Source of the DNA: CAVZCC01 sp963773765
GTDB lineage: Bacteria; Actinomycetota; Acidimicrobiia; Acidimicrobiales; Microtrichaceae
Assembly (NCBI GenBank): GCA_963773765.1
Contig: CAVZCC010000010.1
Span: forward strand, 6,233-70,232
Direction of reading: 5' to 3'
Length of the DNA stretch: 64,000 bases
Shown: piece after piece, positions 25,801 to 34,362 of the stretch
How the letters are laid out: every line of letters begins with the position of its first letter
How positions within the stretch are numbered: the stretch's first letter is position 1
The notes under the pieces: model-generated
What the model was told of the DNA's origin: nothing
The model's database searches: none
Seen by the model: the letters and a program-made list of their open reading frames with translations, nothing else
Made by a program: the position numbers and the translations under genes

Positions 25801-26943
25801 TCAGGTCCGGTCGTCGGCCACCCGGGCCAGGAGCGACCGGAGCTGGTCGGTGCGCACGCTCCACGTGAACCCGTCCGCGACCCGCGCCGCGGCCGCGGCT
25901 CCCATGGCCGCGGCCCGCTCCGGGTCGGCCAGGAGCGACCCGACGGCGTCGGTCACCGCAGCCAGGTCCTCGCCATCCACCAACACGCCGGTCGCAGGGT
26001 CCCCCACCGCGTCCGGCACACCGCCGATGTCGCCGGCCACCACCGGCACGCCCACCGCCTGGGCCTGGATGACCACGATCCCGAACGCCTCGACCTCCAG
26101 GCCCAGGCGGCGCTCCCGGCACGGCAGCGCGAACACGTCGGCCGCGGCGAAGTGGGCCGGCAGCTCCTCCTCCGCCACCACGCCGGTGAACACCACGTGG
26201 GCCGCCACCCCCTCGGAGCGGGCCAGCGCCTCCAGCGCGTCCCGGTGGGGCCCGCCCCCCACGACCAGCAGCGCCGTGTCCGGCACGCGGCGCCGCAGCT
26301 CCGGCAGGGCCCGGATCAGCTGGTCCTGGCCCTTGCGGGCCACCAGCCGTGACACGCACACCACCAACGGCCGGTCACCCAGTCCGTGGCGGGCCCGGAT
26401 GGCGTCGCCGTCCACCCCGGCGTGGAACTCACGGTGGTCCACCGCCGGGGGCAACAGCTCATAGCGGGGCCCGTCGCCGAACGCGGGCTGCAGCAGGTCC
26501 CGGCACCAGTGCGACACGAACGTCACCGCCGAGGCACGGCGACCGATGGCCCGCAGCGGCAGGCCGCCCGCGGGCATGCGCACCGCAGAGACCTCCAGCC
26601 CGTGGGTGAAGGCCAGGTACGGCACCCCGGTGCGGCGGCGGATCTCCGGACCGAGCCAGCCCAGCGGCACGGCCGCCCCGAACACCACGGCGTCGGCCCG
26701 CAGGTCACGCACCAGGGCGACGCTGCGGCGCAGCACGCCCGGTGTGGGCAGCAGGGTGGACGTGGGCTCCCGGACCACACGGAACGGCGCGGCCTGGTCC
26801 CAGGCCTGGGCGCCGTCGAAGGTCGAGCCGTACACGACGACTTCGTCACCGGCCCCGGCCATGCCGCGGGCCAACTGGTCCACGTAGTACTGGATGCCCC
26901 CCACCCGGGGCGGGAGGTCGTTGGTGATCACCAGGATGCGCAC
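25801..26943 (-). CDS. GT4 glycosyltransferase, PimB-like
   Basis: A 380-residue GT-B enzyme whose N-terminus (PPRVGGIQYYV) is typical of the actinobacterial phosphatidylinositol mannosyltransferase PimB' group, which adds a mannose from GDP-mannose. The second domain has VSRLVARKGQDQLI. The donor-site motif EX7E is present as EAFGIVVIQ, with Gln where a Glu is normal. That may alter donor handling, or the acidic role may be filled elsewhere. Cytosolic face of the membrane. The start ATG 26943 gives the standard length. Assignment to PimB rather than another GT4 is inference. Confidence 0.8.
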   Translation of the reverse strand: MRILVITNDLPPRVGGIQYYVDQLARGMAGAGDEVVVYGSTFDGAQAWDQAAPFRVVREPTSTLLPTPGVLRRSVALVRDLRADAVVFGAAVPLGWLGPEIRRRTGVPYLAFTHGLEVSAVRMPAGGLPLRAIGRRASAVTFVSHWCRDLLQPAFGDGPRYELLPPAVDHREFHAGVDGDAIRARHGLGDRPLVVCVSRLVARKGQDQLIRALPELRRRVPDTALLVVGGGPHRDALEALARSEGVAAHVVFTGVVAEEELPAHFAAADVFALPCRERRLGLEVEAFGIVVIQAQAVGVPVVAGDIGGVPDAVGDPATGVLVDGEDLAAVTDAVGSLLADPERAAAMGAAAAARVADGFTWSVRTDQLRSLLARVADDRT

Positions 26944-27006
26944 GTGGACCTGCCCGGCCAGGACGACCGCTCACGCCTGCGCCGGCAGCACCGGCCGGGC
27001 CCCACC

Positions 27007-27696
27007 TCAGCGGATGGTGTCGCGGAAGAACGAGATGGTCTCGGCCCACGCCCGACCGGCCTGGGTCGCGTCGTAGACCTCGGGCCGGGCGTCGTTGAAG
27101 AAGGCGTGGCCGACGCCGGGGTGGATCTCCAGCTCGGCCTCCTTGCCGTGGGTCTCACGCAGCTCGGCCTCCAGCGCCCGGACCATCGTGGGGGCGAAGA
27201 AGTCGTCGTCCTCGGCGTAGTGACCGTGGACCGGGGCCCGCAGGCGCGAGTAGTCGGGGGCTGCGTTCTCCCACGGGATCAGGCCGTAGTAGGGCGCACA
27301 GGCCACGACGTCGTCCGGCTCGGCGCACGCCACGGCCAGGGCCAGGCCGCCGCCCATGCAGAACCCGACCACGCCCACGCCCTCGGAGGTCACGGCGTCG
27401 GAGGACGTCAGGAAGCCGATGGCCCCCCGCAGGTCCTTGGCCGCCTGCTCCAGGTTGAGCGCCATCATCAACTTGCCCGCCTCGTCCGGCTCCGTGGTGG
27501 AGGTCCCCCGGTACAGGTCCGGTGCCAGGGCGGAGAAGCCCTCCGACGCGAACCGGTCCACGACGTCCTTGATGTGGTCCACCAGACCCCACCACTCCTG
27601 GATGACCAGGACGCCGGGGCCGGAGCCCCCGGCCGCGGGTGCGAAGTACCCGGATCCGGATGTGCCGTTGGAAGGAAACTCGACCATCTGTCCCAT
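27007..27696 (-). CDS. Dienelactone hydrolase family protein
   Basis: A 229-residue alpha/beta hydrolase that opens dienelactones or related esters. The catalytic cysteine is C113 in GFCMGGG, the base is H197 in GVGHAFFND, and the conserved early QEWWGL motif and the EDD acid region are present. It starts at ATG 27696, supported by a TACGGT -10 eight bases upstream. It stands between the glycosyltransferase and a flavoprotein on the same strand, with gaps too large to claim an operon. Confidence 0.9.
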   Translation of the reverse strand: MGQMVEFPSNGTSGSGYFAPAAGGSGPGVLVIQEWWGLVDHIKDVVDRFASEGFSALAPDLYRGTSTTEPDEAGKLMMALNLEQAAKDLRGAIGFLTSSDAVTSEGVGVVGFCMGGGLALAVACAEPDDVVACAPYYGLIPWENAAPDYSRLRAPVHGHYAEDDDFFAPTMVRALEAELRETHGKEAELEIHPGVGHAFFNDARPEVYDATQAGRAWAETISFFRDTIR

Positions 27697-27704
27697 GGGC
27701 GGTC

Positions 27705-27710
27705 ACCGTA
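27705..27710 (-). promoter_or_regulatory. Leaderless -10 element TACGGT for the dienelactone hydrolase gene
   Basis: TACGGT lies 8 bases before ATG 27696. Just upstream (27,724-27,783) the sequence GCGTCAG-AGCCGCCGGCCAGGCG occurs twice in imperfect direct repeat, the second copy forming the 3' end of the next gene. Confidence 0.45.
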
Positions 27711-27764
27711 CCCGTCGGCGTGGCCGGGCGGCAGCGTCAGGAGCCGCCGGCCAGGCGCGCAGCG

Positions 27765-28229
27765 TCAGTAGCCGCCGGCCAGGCGGCCGTGGTCCCAGCT
27801 GACGACGTTCTCCACGTCGATCACCACCGCGACCCGCTTGTTGGCCAGGCCGGCCGCGATGGCATCGGCGTCCTCCGGCTTGTCCACGGGGAAGTACCGG
27901 TCCACCACGGACCGGGCGCACTCCATGACCACGGCCGGGTCGTCGGACACGGTGGCGGTCCCCACCAGCTCCACGCCGCGGAGCTCCTCGTACTGCTCAC
28001 CCTCCTCCATCAGGACGGTGATCTGCGGGTTGCGCAGCAGGTTCTTGACCTTCTGGGACTTGGCGTAGGTCTCGAACGCGGGCTTGCCGTCCACGAACCC
28101 GTACCACATGGCCACCAGGTGGATGCGGCCGTCGGGGCCGTGCGTGGCCACGTTCATGGTCTGGCGACGGTGGAGGAACTCGTCGATCTCCTCGTCGGTC
28201 ATGCGGATCAGGTCACGTCGCTTCGCCAT
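27765..28229 (-). CDS. PPOX-fold flavoprotein (pyridoxamine 5'-phosphate oxidase family)
   Basis: A 154-residue split-barrel protein. Its core, TMNVATHGPDGRIHLVAMWYGF with PAFETYAKSQKVKNLL, is typical of actinobacterial F420- or FMN-dependent PPOX family members. A conserved VDRYF segment lies toward the C-terminus. It probably reduces or oxidises a small substrate; the specific reaction is unknown. It starts at ATG 28229, 10 bases after the end of the eIF-2B-like gene on the same strand, so the two are likely co-transcribed. Confidence 0.85.
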   Translation of the reverse strand: MAKRRDLIRMTDEEIDEFLHRRQTMNVATHGPDGRIHLVAMWYGFVDGKPAFETYAKSQKVKNLLRNPQITVLMEEGEQYEELRGVELVGTATVSDDPAVVMECARSVVDRYFPVDKPEDADAIAAGLANKRVAVVIDVENVVSWDHGRLAGGY

Positions 28230-28239
28230 GGTGCACGGT

Positions 28240-29040
28240 CTAGCCGACCAGGCGGAACAGCTCCGGGGCGACCGGGCAGTCGGTGCGCCGGAGGCCATCG
28301 GCCACGTCCACCGGACCGTCCACGCCGGCCAGGCGGTCGACCAGGTCCAGGGTGAGCAGTTCCTCCGCGGCCACGAGCGGGTCCGTGGACCCCGACCACC
28401 GTCCGGCCAGGGCATCCCACATGCTCCGTGGCAGCAGGCGTCCGACACCGGCCACCAGCCACACCGGCACCCCTGCGGTCCGGGCCACCGCGGCCGCGGC
28501 CACCGACCCCGCCGGCACCAGGGCAGCGTCGGGACCGACCGCGAGCGCGTCGAGCAGCACCAGGTCAGCGGCCAACACCGCGGCGCCCACCGACCGGGCC
28601 GGCACCTCGGTCGCGTCGGCGTCGGCACGGGCCAGGCGCCGCACCACGTCGTGGGCGTCGCCGTCGGTGTCCACCACCAACGACTCCACGTCCCCCCGCC
28701 GGGCCAGCGCGGCCAGGGACTGCTCGGGCCAGCCGATCACCACCACCGTCGCGCCGTCGGGCAGGGCGGCCACCAGGTGCCTGGCGGTGGGGTCGGACTC
28801 CATCTCCTCCACGGCGTCCCGGGCCTCCCGCAGGGGCTCGGGGGCACACAGGAGCCGGGCACACAGCCACCACAGCGGGGCGCAGGTGAGCTGGCGGTCG
28901 ATGATCCGCCGGCACGCCGCCACCAGGCCGGCCGGGTCGTCCCGGAACGCCCCGAGGGCCATCGCGGACTCGCCGACGAGGACGTCCGCGGGGGCGCCCT
29001 GGGACCGGGCCACGTAGCGGAGGCGCTCGATGGGGTGCAC
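28240..29040 (-). CDS. eIF-2B/ribose-isomerase-like hypothetical protein
   Basis: A 266-residue protein. The C-terminal half resembles the Rossmann part of the eIF-2B alpha/MtnA family: LVVDTDGDAHDVVRRLARADADATEV, then AVLAADLVLLDALAVGPDAALVP and VARTAGVPVWLVAG. MtnA is an aldose-ketose isomerase for methylthioribose-1-phosphate, but this protein is shorter and I see no clear catalytic Cys/Asp pair, so the function is open. Start GTG 29040 is backed by a TACACT -10 six bases upstream. It shares a divergent intergenic region with the thioredoxin-like gene. Confidence 0.65.
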   Translation of the reverse strand: MHPIERLRYVARSQGAPADVLVGESAMALGAFRDDPAGLVAACRRIIDRQLTCAPLWWLCARLLCAPEPLREARDAVEEMESDPTARHLVAALPDGATVVVIGWPEQSLAALARRGDVESLVVDTDGDAHDVVRRLARADADATEVPARSVGAAVLAADLVLLDALAVGPDAALVPAGSVAAAAVARTAGVPVWLVAGVGRLLPRSMWDALAGRWSGSTDPLVAAEELLTLDLVDRLAGVDGPVDVADGLRRTDCPVAPELFRLVG

Positions 29041-29046
29041 GGGCCG

Positions 29047-29052
29047 AGTGTA
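29047..29052 (-). promoter_or_regulatory. Leaderless -10 element TACACT
   Basis: TACACT lies 6 bases before GTG 29040 of the eIF-2B-like gene. Confidence 0.5.
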
Positions 29053-29091
29053 CGCACCGGCCCGGATCTGCCCCCGGCGCCACCGGCGCGC

Positions 29092-29097
29092 TACTTT
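29092..29097 (+). promoter_or_regulatory. Leaderless -10 element TACTTT
   Basis: TACTTT lies 9 bases before ATG 29107, forming the other half of a compact divergent promoter region. Confidence 0.5.
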
Positions 29098-29106
29098 TCC
29101 GCCCCG

Positions 29107-29592
29107 ATGGCATCGGTTCCTGCAGCTCTCGAACTCCACCCGCTCGGCGGCGAGCCCCGCACCATGGAGGAGCAGACGGCGCTCTTCCACCTGGTGGTGG
29201 TGGCGATCGACCCCTACACGTACGAGAGCTCCTGGATCCTGGAGACCGCGGGCCGGATCCTGGAGGAGTTCCTCGGTGCCGACTGCCGGGTGGCCTGGCT
29301 GGTCACCGCGGGCGAGGACGACGCCAGGGCGTTCCTCGGCCCCTGGGCGGACCGCATCCTCACCTTCTGCGACCCGGACCGGTCGGTGGTGTCGGCGCTC
29401 GGCATCGAGCGGATCCCGGCGCTGGTGCACATCGGCAACGACCTCTCCGTGATCGGCAGGGCCGAGGACTGGGACCCGGCGGCCTGGAAGGCCATCACCG
29501 ACAACCTGGGCCAGATGATGTCCTGGAGCCGGCCGACCTACCCCAAGCCCGGCGATCCGGTGGCCTTCGAGGGCTCCGCCGCGGTGGGCTGA
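29107..29592 (+). CDS. Thioredoxin-fold hypothetical protein (no active-site Cys pair)
   Basis: A 161-residue soluble protein. The pattern LVVVAIDPYTYESSWILETAGRILEEF followed by CRVAWLVTAG, VSALGIERIPALVHIG and AWKAITDNL is that of a thioredoxin fold with the cis-Pro loop (RIPALV), but the CxxC site is replaced. It is therefore not a standard disulfide reductase; it may be structural or bind a partner. I do not recognise a named family. The start ATG 29107 has a leaderless -10. Confidence 0.7.
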   Translation: MASVPAALELHPLGGEPRTMEEQTALFHLVVVAIDPYTYESSWILETAGRILEEFLGADCRVAWLVTAGEDDARAFLGPWADRILTFCDPDRSVVSALGIERIPALVHIGNDLSVIGRAEDWDPAAWKAITDNLGQMMSWSRPTYPKPGDPVAFEGSAAVG

Positions 29593-29715
29593 GCCCCACC
29601 TGCGGCCGGTCCGACCCGTCCCAGCCGTCCGGCCCGCTCCACGCCGACGACCGCCTCGAACTCCGACGCCGGCATCGGCCGCCCGAACAGGTCGCACCCA
29701 GGCCCGGGTTCCGGC

Positions 29716-30834
29716 TCAGCGCATGGGGTGGTCCCGGAAGAACTCCCAGATCAGCTCATCGGCCCGGACGGACCGGGTGGTGGGGCCGATCATGGCCTCC
29801 GCCGCCACGCTCACCTCACTGCCGGGCCACGAGTGGCCACCACCCTCGATCACGTACAACTGCACGTCGGCGCCACCGCCGCACCCGGTCCAGGTGAACC
29901 GCTGCACGTCGTCGGCCACCTCCTCGATCCGGGGGGTGGCGTCGCAACCGTTGCGGCCGGCCCAGATGGCCAGGACCTCGGGGACCGAGCGGTCCTCCAG
30001 GACGGGCAGCGAGATGTCCGGGTCGACGCCCAGGGCCCGGACGCCCTCGCCCAGGCCCCCGTCGAACAGCACGTAGGTGTCCGCGGTGCCGTGGAAGGCG
30101 ATGACGGGGACGGGCCGGTCCGGCGTGCACGGCACCGGGTCCTGCGCACCGGCCACGGGTGCCACGGCGGCGAAGCGGTCCCCCATCCGGCACGCCAGCA
30201 ACGAGGCCATGAACGCGCCGTTGGACATGCCGGCGGCATAGGTCCGGGCCAGGTCCACGCAGAGGGTGTCGTCCAGGTCGTCCAGCAGGGCCCGGACGAA
30301 GCCGACGTCGTCGGGGAAGCGGAGGCCGAAGGTGTTCCAGAACGCGGACGGGCCGGACCCCTGGGGGGTGACGGTCACGAAGCCCTCGTCCATGCCCAGG
30401 TCCGGCAGGCCGGAGAAGGCGGTGTGGATCCGGGCGCCCTCGCTGAACCCGTGGAAGTCGACCACCAGCGGCACCGGCGTGGTGCCGTCGTGGGCGGGGG
30501 GCACGCGGATGAAGAAGGTCCGGGTCTCGCCGCCGCTGTCGATGGCGGACTCGACCTCTCCCGTCGGCACCTCCCCGGCCGACGCCCGGCCGCAGCCGGC
30601 GCTGGGGCGGGCCGGGACGGGCACGGTGGTGGTCGTGGACGAGGTCGTGCCGTCGCCGGTGGTGGGGGGCCGCTGTGTGGTCGCTCCCTCCACCGAGTTG
30701 TCGGGCCGGTCGCGTGCCGCGTCCTCACCGCCGCTGCACGCCGACGCGAGGGCGGCCAGTGCCAGCAGCGCCACGAGCGCGGTCAGCAGGATCGGTCGGA
30801 TCGCACGACTGGGCTCAGCGGGCGAGCCAGCCAC
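29716..30834 (-). CDS. Esterase/PHB-depolymerase-like lipoprotein (LpqC type)
   Basis: A 372-residue exported hydrolase. It has a signal peptide with a lipobox-like LASACSGG and a Thr-rich linker. The catalytic domain has VVDFHGFSEG (oxyanion), the nucleophile serine in AAGMSNGAFM, the FHGTADTYV acid region and the GGGHSWPG histidine. This matches the polyhydroxybutyrate depolymerase/feruloyl esterase (esterase family 10) group. GTG 30834 overlaps the last 20 bases of the SDR gene, so the two are coupled. It is likely surface anchored. Confidence 0.87.
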   Translation of the reverse strand: MAGSPAEPSRAIRPILLTALVALLALAALASACSGGEDAARDRPDNSVEGATTQRPPTTGDGTTSSTTTTVPVPARPSAGCGRASAGEVPTGEVESAIDSGGETRTFFIRVPPAHDGTTPVPLVVDFHGFSEGARIHTAFSGLPDLGMDEGFVTVTPQGSGPSAFWNTFGLRFPDDVGFVRALLDDLDDTLCVDLARTYAAGMSNGAFMASLLACRMGDRFAAVAPVAGAQDPVPCTPDRPVPVIAFHGTADTYVLFDGGLGEGVRALGVDPDISLPVLEDRSVPEVLAIWAGRNGCDATPRIEEVADDVQRFTWTGCGGGADVQLYVIEGGGHSWPGSEVSVAAEAMIGPTTRSVRADELIWEFFRDHPMR

Positions 30835-31606
30835 CGTCGACCGCCAGGATGTGTCCCGTCACATAGCTGGAGGCGTCGCCGGCCAGGAACAGCAGCGCCC
30901 CGTCCAGTTCGTCCAGGTTGCCGCCGCGGCCCATCGGGGTGTTCCTGGTGATGAAGGCCAGGCCGGAGGCGTCGTCGAACATCTCCTCCTGGGTCATCTC
31001 CGACGGGAACCACCCGGGGGCGATGGCGTTCACCCGCACGCCCTTGCGACCCCACTCGCACCCGAGCTGCCGGGTGAGGTTGACCACCGCTCCCTTGGAG
31101 GCGCAGTAGGCCGCCTCCTTGATGGGCGACGAGGCCACCTGGCCCAGCACCGAGGCGATGTTGACGATGCTGCCGGAGCCCGCCGCCAGCATGGACCGGG
31201 CCGCCAGCTGGCTCAGGTGGTACACCGCGACCAGGTTGATGTCGAGCGTGTGCTGGAAGTGCTCCAGCGGCTCGGTCTCGGCCGCCGCCGGCACGCCGTA
31301 GCCGGCGTTGTTCACCAGCACGTCCACCGTGCCCGTCACCCCGAGCGCCTGCGCCATGAGGTGCTCCCGGGCACCGGCGTCGGTCAGGTCCGCCGCCACC
31401 ACCACGACCCGGTCGCCCAGCTGGCCGGCCAGGTCGTCCAGCCGGTCCGCCCGGCGGGCCGCGGCCACCACGGTGGCCCCGGCGGCGTGGAGCACCCGGG
31501 CGAAGCGGTCGCCCAGGCCCGAGGAGGCGCCCGTGACCACAGCGACGCGTCCGTCCAGGCGGAAGAGCGCGGAGAGGTCCAGTTCGCGGGTGGATGGCGC
31601 GGTCAC
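30815..31606 (-). CDS. Short-chain dehydrogenase/reductase
   Basis: A 263-residue NAD(P)-dependent oxidoreductase. The cofactor motif TGASSGLG, the NNAG motif and the YCASK catalytic Tyr-x3-Lys are all present, with the C-terminal VDGGW typical of classical SDRs. Start GTG 31606 is favoured over a longer N-terminus because a TACGGT -10 lies 6 bases upstream and the residues before it do not resemble SDRs. The substrate cannot be read. It is upstream of, and overlaps, the esterase lipoprotein gene. Confidence 0.92.
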   Translation of the reverse strand: MTAPSTRELDLSALFRLDGRVAVVTGASSGLGDRFARVLHAAGATVVAAARRADRLDDLAGQLGDRVVVVAADLTDAGAREHLMAQALGVTGTVDVLVNNAGYGVPAAAETEPLEHFQHTLDINLVAVYHLSQLAARSMLAAGSGSIVNIASVLGQVASSPIKEAAYCASKGAVVNLTRQLGCEWGRKGVRVNAIAPGWFPSEMTQEEMFDDASGLAFITRNTPMGRGGNLDELDGALLFLAGDASSYVTGHILAVDGGWLAR

Positions 31607-31612
31607 GGCGGC

Positions 31613-31618
31613 ACCGTA
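31613..31618 (-). promoter_or_regulatory. Leaderless -10 element TACGGT for the SDR gene
   Basis: TACGGT lies 6 bases before GTG 31606, which decides the start. Confidence 0.55.
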
Positions 31619-31772
31619 CCAGCGGCCGGACGGCCGATTTCGCAGCCGGCGGGGTGTCCACACAGGTGCCGGTCGGTGTGCCAGTTCAGGTCGCTGCCGC
31701 TGGTGCCGATACCCCGTCCCGCCGACCCCGGGGCGGCCCGGAGCCCGCCTGCTCAGGTCGACGACGTGGCGG

Positions 31773-32393
31773 TCACTTCACCACGTCGACGCGGGTGCCG
31801 ACCGGCGCCCAGTACCAGAGCAGCATGGCGTCGCCCATCCGCTGGCGGACGCAGCCGTGGGACCGGAAGCTGCCCAGCTCGCCCTCGCTCTGCAGCGGAC
31901 GGCCGCCGACGGTGGGGATGGAGTGGAACCCGATGGCCATGCTGCTCCCCCAGGCGAAGCGGACCATGTACTCCATGCGGGCGCTGCCGGAACTGGCGTA
32001 GCGGCTCTTGGAGTAGACGGCGTAGGTCCCGCGGGCGGGGGTGTTGTTGCGGCCCGAGACCAGGTAGGTGTGGACCACCCGCCCGTCGGCCTCGACCCAC
32101 CACACCCGCTGCTGGGAGATGGAGTACACCACCCGGCGGCCCTCGCCGGAACCGCCCGGGAGCGGCCAGGCCGCGAACGGGTCCGGTGGCGGCTCGGGAG
32201 CGGGGGGCGGCGGCGGGTCCGTGACCGGCGGGGGGTCGGTGGCCGGCACCACGGGCGGGACCTCCTGGGCCCCCACCACGTTCCCGCCGGACACGGCGAG
32301 CACCAGCGCCGCCCCGAACAGGACCAGGATCCGGACGACCCGGCGCCAGACCCGGCCCGTGTCGCCCACCGACGCTGCTGACTCGCTGCCCAT
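31773..32393 (-). CDS. L,D-transpeptidase (YkuD domain)
   Basis: A 206-residue exported enzyme that forms 3-3 peptidoglycan cross-links or anchors proteins. It has an N-terminal membrane/signal segment (ILVLFGAALVLAVSGG), a very Pro-rich linker at about 45-72, then the YkuD domain ending in the active-site motif SHGCVRQR with C181. Histidine GFHSIP is conserved. It starts at ATG 32393 with ribosome site AGGAGTGACG. It stands opposite the glyoxalase-fold gene. Confidence 0.92.
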   Translation of the reverse strand: MGSESAASVGDTGRVWRRVVRILVLFGAALVLAVSGGNVVGAQEVPPVVPATDPPPVTDPPPPPAPEPPPDPFAAWPLPGGSGEGRRVVYSISQQRVWWVEADGRVVHTYLVSGRNNTPARGTYAVYSKSRYASSGSARMEYMVRFAWGSSMAIGFHSIPTVGGRPLQSEGELGSFRSHGCVRQRMGDAMLLWYWAPVGTRVDVVK

Positions 32394-32442
32394 CGTCACT
32401 CCTGTTCGGTTCGGACCCGGAGGCCGGCCGTCGTTGTCACGG

Positions 32443-32448
32443 TAGCGT
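32443..32448 (+). promoter_or_regulatory. Leaderless -10 element TAGCGT
   Basis: TAGCGT lies 6 bases before GTG 32455 of the glyoxalase-fold gene. Confidence 0.5.
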
Positions 32449-32454
32449 CGCGGC

Positions 32455-32922
32455 GTGGATTCCGAACCCGACCGTTCCGATGCCGCGCCTCCTGAGAGCT
32501 CACCGCGGCCGATCGACCACGGCTTCACCCACATCGCGCTGCAGGTGGCGGACCTGGACCGGAGCCTGGACTTCTACCGGCGCTACGCGGACATGACCCC
32601 GGTGCACCGCCGCACCAGCTCCGACGGGGTCCGGGTGGCGTGGGTGACGGACCACACCAGGCCGTTCATCATCGTGCTGCTGGAGACCCGCGTGTCCCAC
32701 AGTCTGGGCGGCTGGGCCCACCTGGGGATCGGCGTGGACTCGCGCCAGGAGGTCGATCGTCGCCTGGCCTCCGCCGTGGCGGAGGGTCTGGACACCTTCG
32801 GCCCCCACGACTCGGGGCCGCCCGCCGGCTACTACGCCATCGTGATCGATCCCGACGGCCACAACCTGGAGATCGCCTACGGCCAGGAGGTCGCCTTCAC
32901 CGTGGCCACCAGCGACGGCTGA
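32455..32922 (+). CDS. Glyoxalase/VOC superfamily protein
   Basis: A 155-residue single VOC module pair. Metal-site candidates are the His in FTHIALQVADLDRSLDFY, the middle GGWAHLGIGV histidine and the Glu in DPDGHNLEIAYGQ, the order seen in glyoxalase I-like enzymes. It may detoxify an aldehyde or act on a dioxygenase-type substrate; this cannot be told further. The start GTG 32455 gives a short disordered N-terminus and is backed by the leaderless -10. Confidence 0.88.
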   Translation: MDSEPDRSDAAPPESSPRPIDHGFTHIALQVADLDRSLDFYRRYADMTPVHRRTSSDGVRVAWVTDHTRPFIIVLLETRVSHSLGGWAHLGIGVDSRQEVDRRLASAVAEGLDTFGPHDSGPPAGYYAIVIDPDGHNLEIAYGQEVAFTVATSDG

Positions 32923-32950
32923 CCGCCAGGCCACCCGTCCGGGCCGGCCC

Positions 32951-34222
32951 TCACTCCCGTGGGGGTGGGCGGCCGTGTTGTTGGGTGTGGAGGATGGTGC
33001 CTGTCGGGGTGGTGAGGGTGAAGCGGCCGGGGTGGTGGGGGTCCGGCGTGGCGTGCCAGTCGGGTCGGTGCCAGAGGCTGTGATGGCCGGGGCAGAGCGA
33101 TGCTGCGTTGTGGAGGTCGGTCGGGCCGCCGACGTGGGCGTCCTGGACGTGGTGGAGGTGGGTCCACGCCGGCGGGGCGTCGCAGCCGGGGTGGATGCAG
33201 CCGCCGTCACGAACCATGGCGGCGCGGTGTTGGGCGGGGGTGAAGCGTCGGACGGTGGTCCCCAGGTCGAGGGGGACGCCGAGGGTGTCGACGATGACGG
33301 CGGTGAGGGCTGCGTCGCACAGGAGCCGTCGGGTGGTGCCGTCGGGCAGGCGGATGCCGTCGGGCGTGAGGGCACCCGGTGGTCCGGCGCCGGTGAGTGG
33401 TTCTGATGCGTGGATGACGACGGTGGCGTCGGTGACGGGGGCCTTGGCACCCGGTCGGACGGCGGTGCCGCGGCGGATGAGCTCGGTGAGGGCTTCGGCG
33501 AGGAGGTGGGTCCGACGTGGCGTGCGGTGGTCCGCATCCGCGGTCCTCAGTTGCTGGTGGTGACGGAACCTGCGGTCGGCTTCTTCGAGGAGGGCGGCGC
33601 GGACCGTTGTGGCGTTGTCACCGGCGAGGTCGACGTCGAGGTGGAGTTCGCCGGAGAGGCCGTCGGCGAGGGTGAGGCGGTCGGCCCGGGGTGTGGGGTC
33701 GTGGCCGCCGTCGACGTCCGCCAGGTCGATCAGGGCGCGGGCGTCCCGGGCCCAGTGTTCGAAACGGACCCCGACGGTGAGGGCGATCAACTCGTCCTGC
33801 AGGACAGCGACGATGGGCGCGACCCGGCTCTGGGCGAGGCGGGCGAGGAGGTCGGCGTGTTCGACCTGGATGCGGCCGTCGGCCAACGCGGCGGCCACGG
33901 TGGGCAACAGGGTGCGGAGCTTTCGGGCAGTGGCGACGCACCGCCCGGCCCGGGCCCGGGACCAGCCCAGGTGGTGGCCGAGCCAGCCGGCGGTGCCGAG
34001 CCCGCTGCTGCGGCGGGGCACGTCACGGGCGTCCAACTCACCCACCACCGCCGACCGGGCCGCGTCGAGCGCCCGTTGCGCCTGCTCCAGGTCCCGTACC
34101 GCGTCCAGCAGCGAGTCGTCGGACCCGCCACGGACACCGGCGGTCACCGCCGACAGGTCGCGACGCAGCGCCGCGAACCGCTCCACCACACCAACAGCCT
34201 CGGGAACCGGAGACGCCGACAC
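32951..34222 (-). CDS. DUF222 and HNH endonuclease domain protein
   Basis: A 423-residue protein of the widespread multicopy actinobacterial DUF222-HNH family (13E12-repeat-like). The N-terminal DUF222 region (ERFAALRRDLSAV to HADLLARL) precedes a C-terminal HNH nuclease with CIHPGCDAPPAWTHLHHVQDAH and CPGHHSLWHRP. The Cys and His residues of the HNH zinc site are in place. The physiological role of the family is unresolved. The start GTG 34222 has a GGGGGG run 6-12 bases upstream as ribosome site. The strand and gap separate it from copA. Confidence 0.9.
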   Translation of the reverse strand: MSASPVPEAVGVVERFAALRRDLSAVTAGVRGGSDDSLLDAVRDLEQAQRALDAARSAVVGELDARDVPRRSSGLGTAGWLGHHLGWSRARAGRCVATARKLRTLLPTVAAALADGRIQVEHADLLARLAQSRVAPIVAVLQDELIALTVGVRFEHWARDARALIDLADVDGGHDPTPRADRLTLADGLSGELHLDVDLAGDNATTVRAALLEEADRRFRHHQQLRTADADHRTPRRTHLLAEALTELIRRGTAVRPGAKAPVTDATVVIHASEPLTGAGPPGALTPDGIRLPDGTTRRLLCDAALTAVIVDTLGVPLDLGTTVRRFTPAQHRAAMVRDGGCIHPGCDAPPAWTHLHHVQDAHVGGPTDLHNAASLCPGHHSLWHRPDWHATPDPHHPGRFTLTTPTGTILHTQQHGRPPPRE

Positions 34223-34362
34223 GGCGACCCCCCAACATGTCCGGACGAGACCCCCTGGACACCGGCCGGGAGCAAGGCCACCACCTGCACCCCACCCTAC
34301 GAACCCGGTGTGACACCGAACCCCGACGGCCGGGGAATCAGCGAGGCACGGCGGCTCCAGGG

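Noticed and set aside
32434..32439. TTGTCA as a -35 box for the glyoxalase-fold gene
   Set aside because: It is only 3 bases from the -10 TAGCGT, far too close for a sigma-70 promoter.
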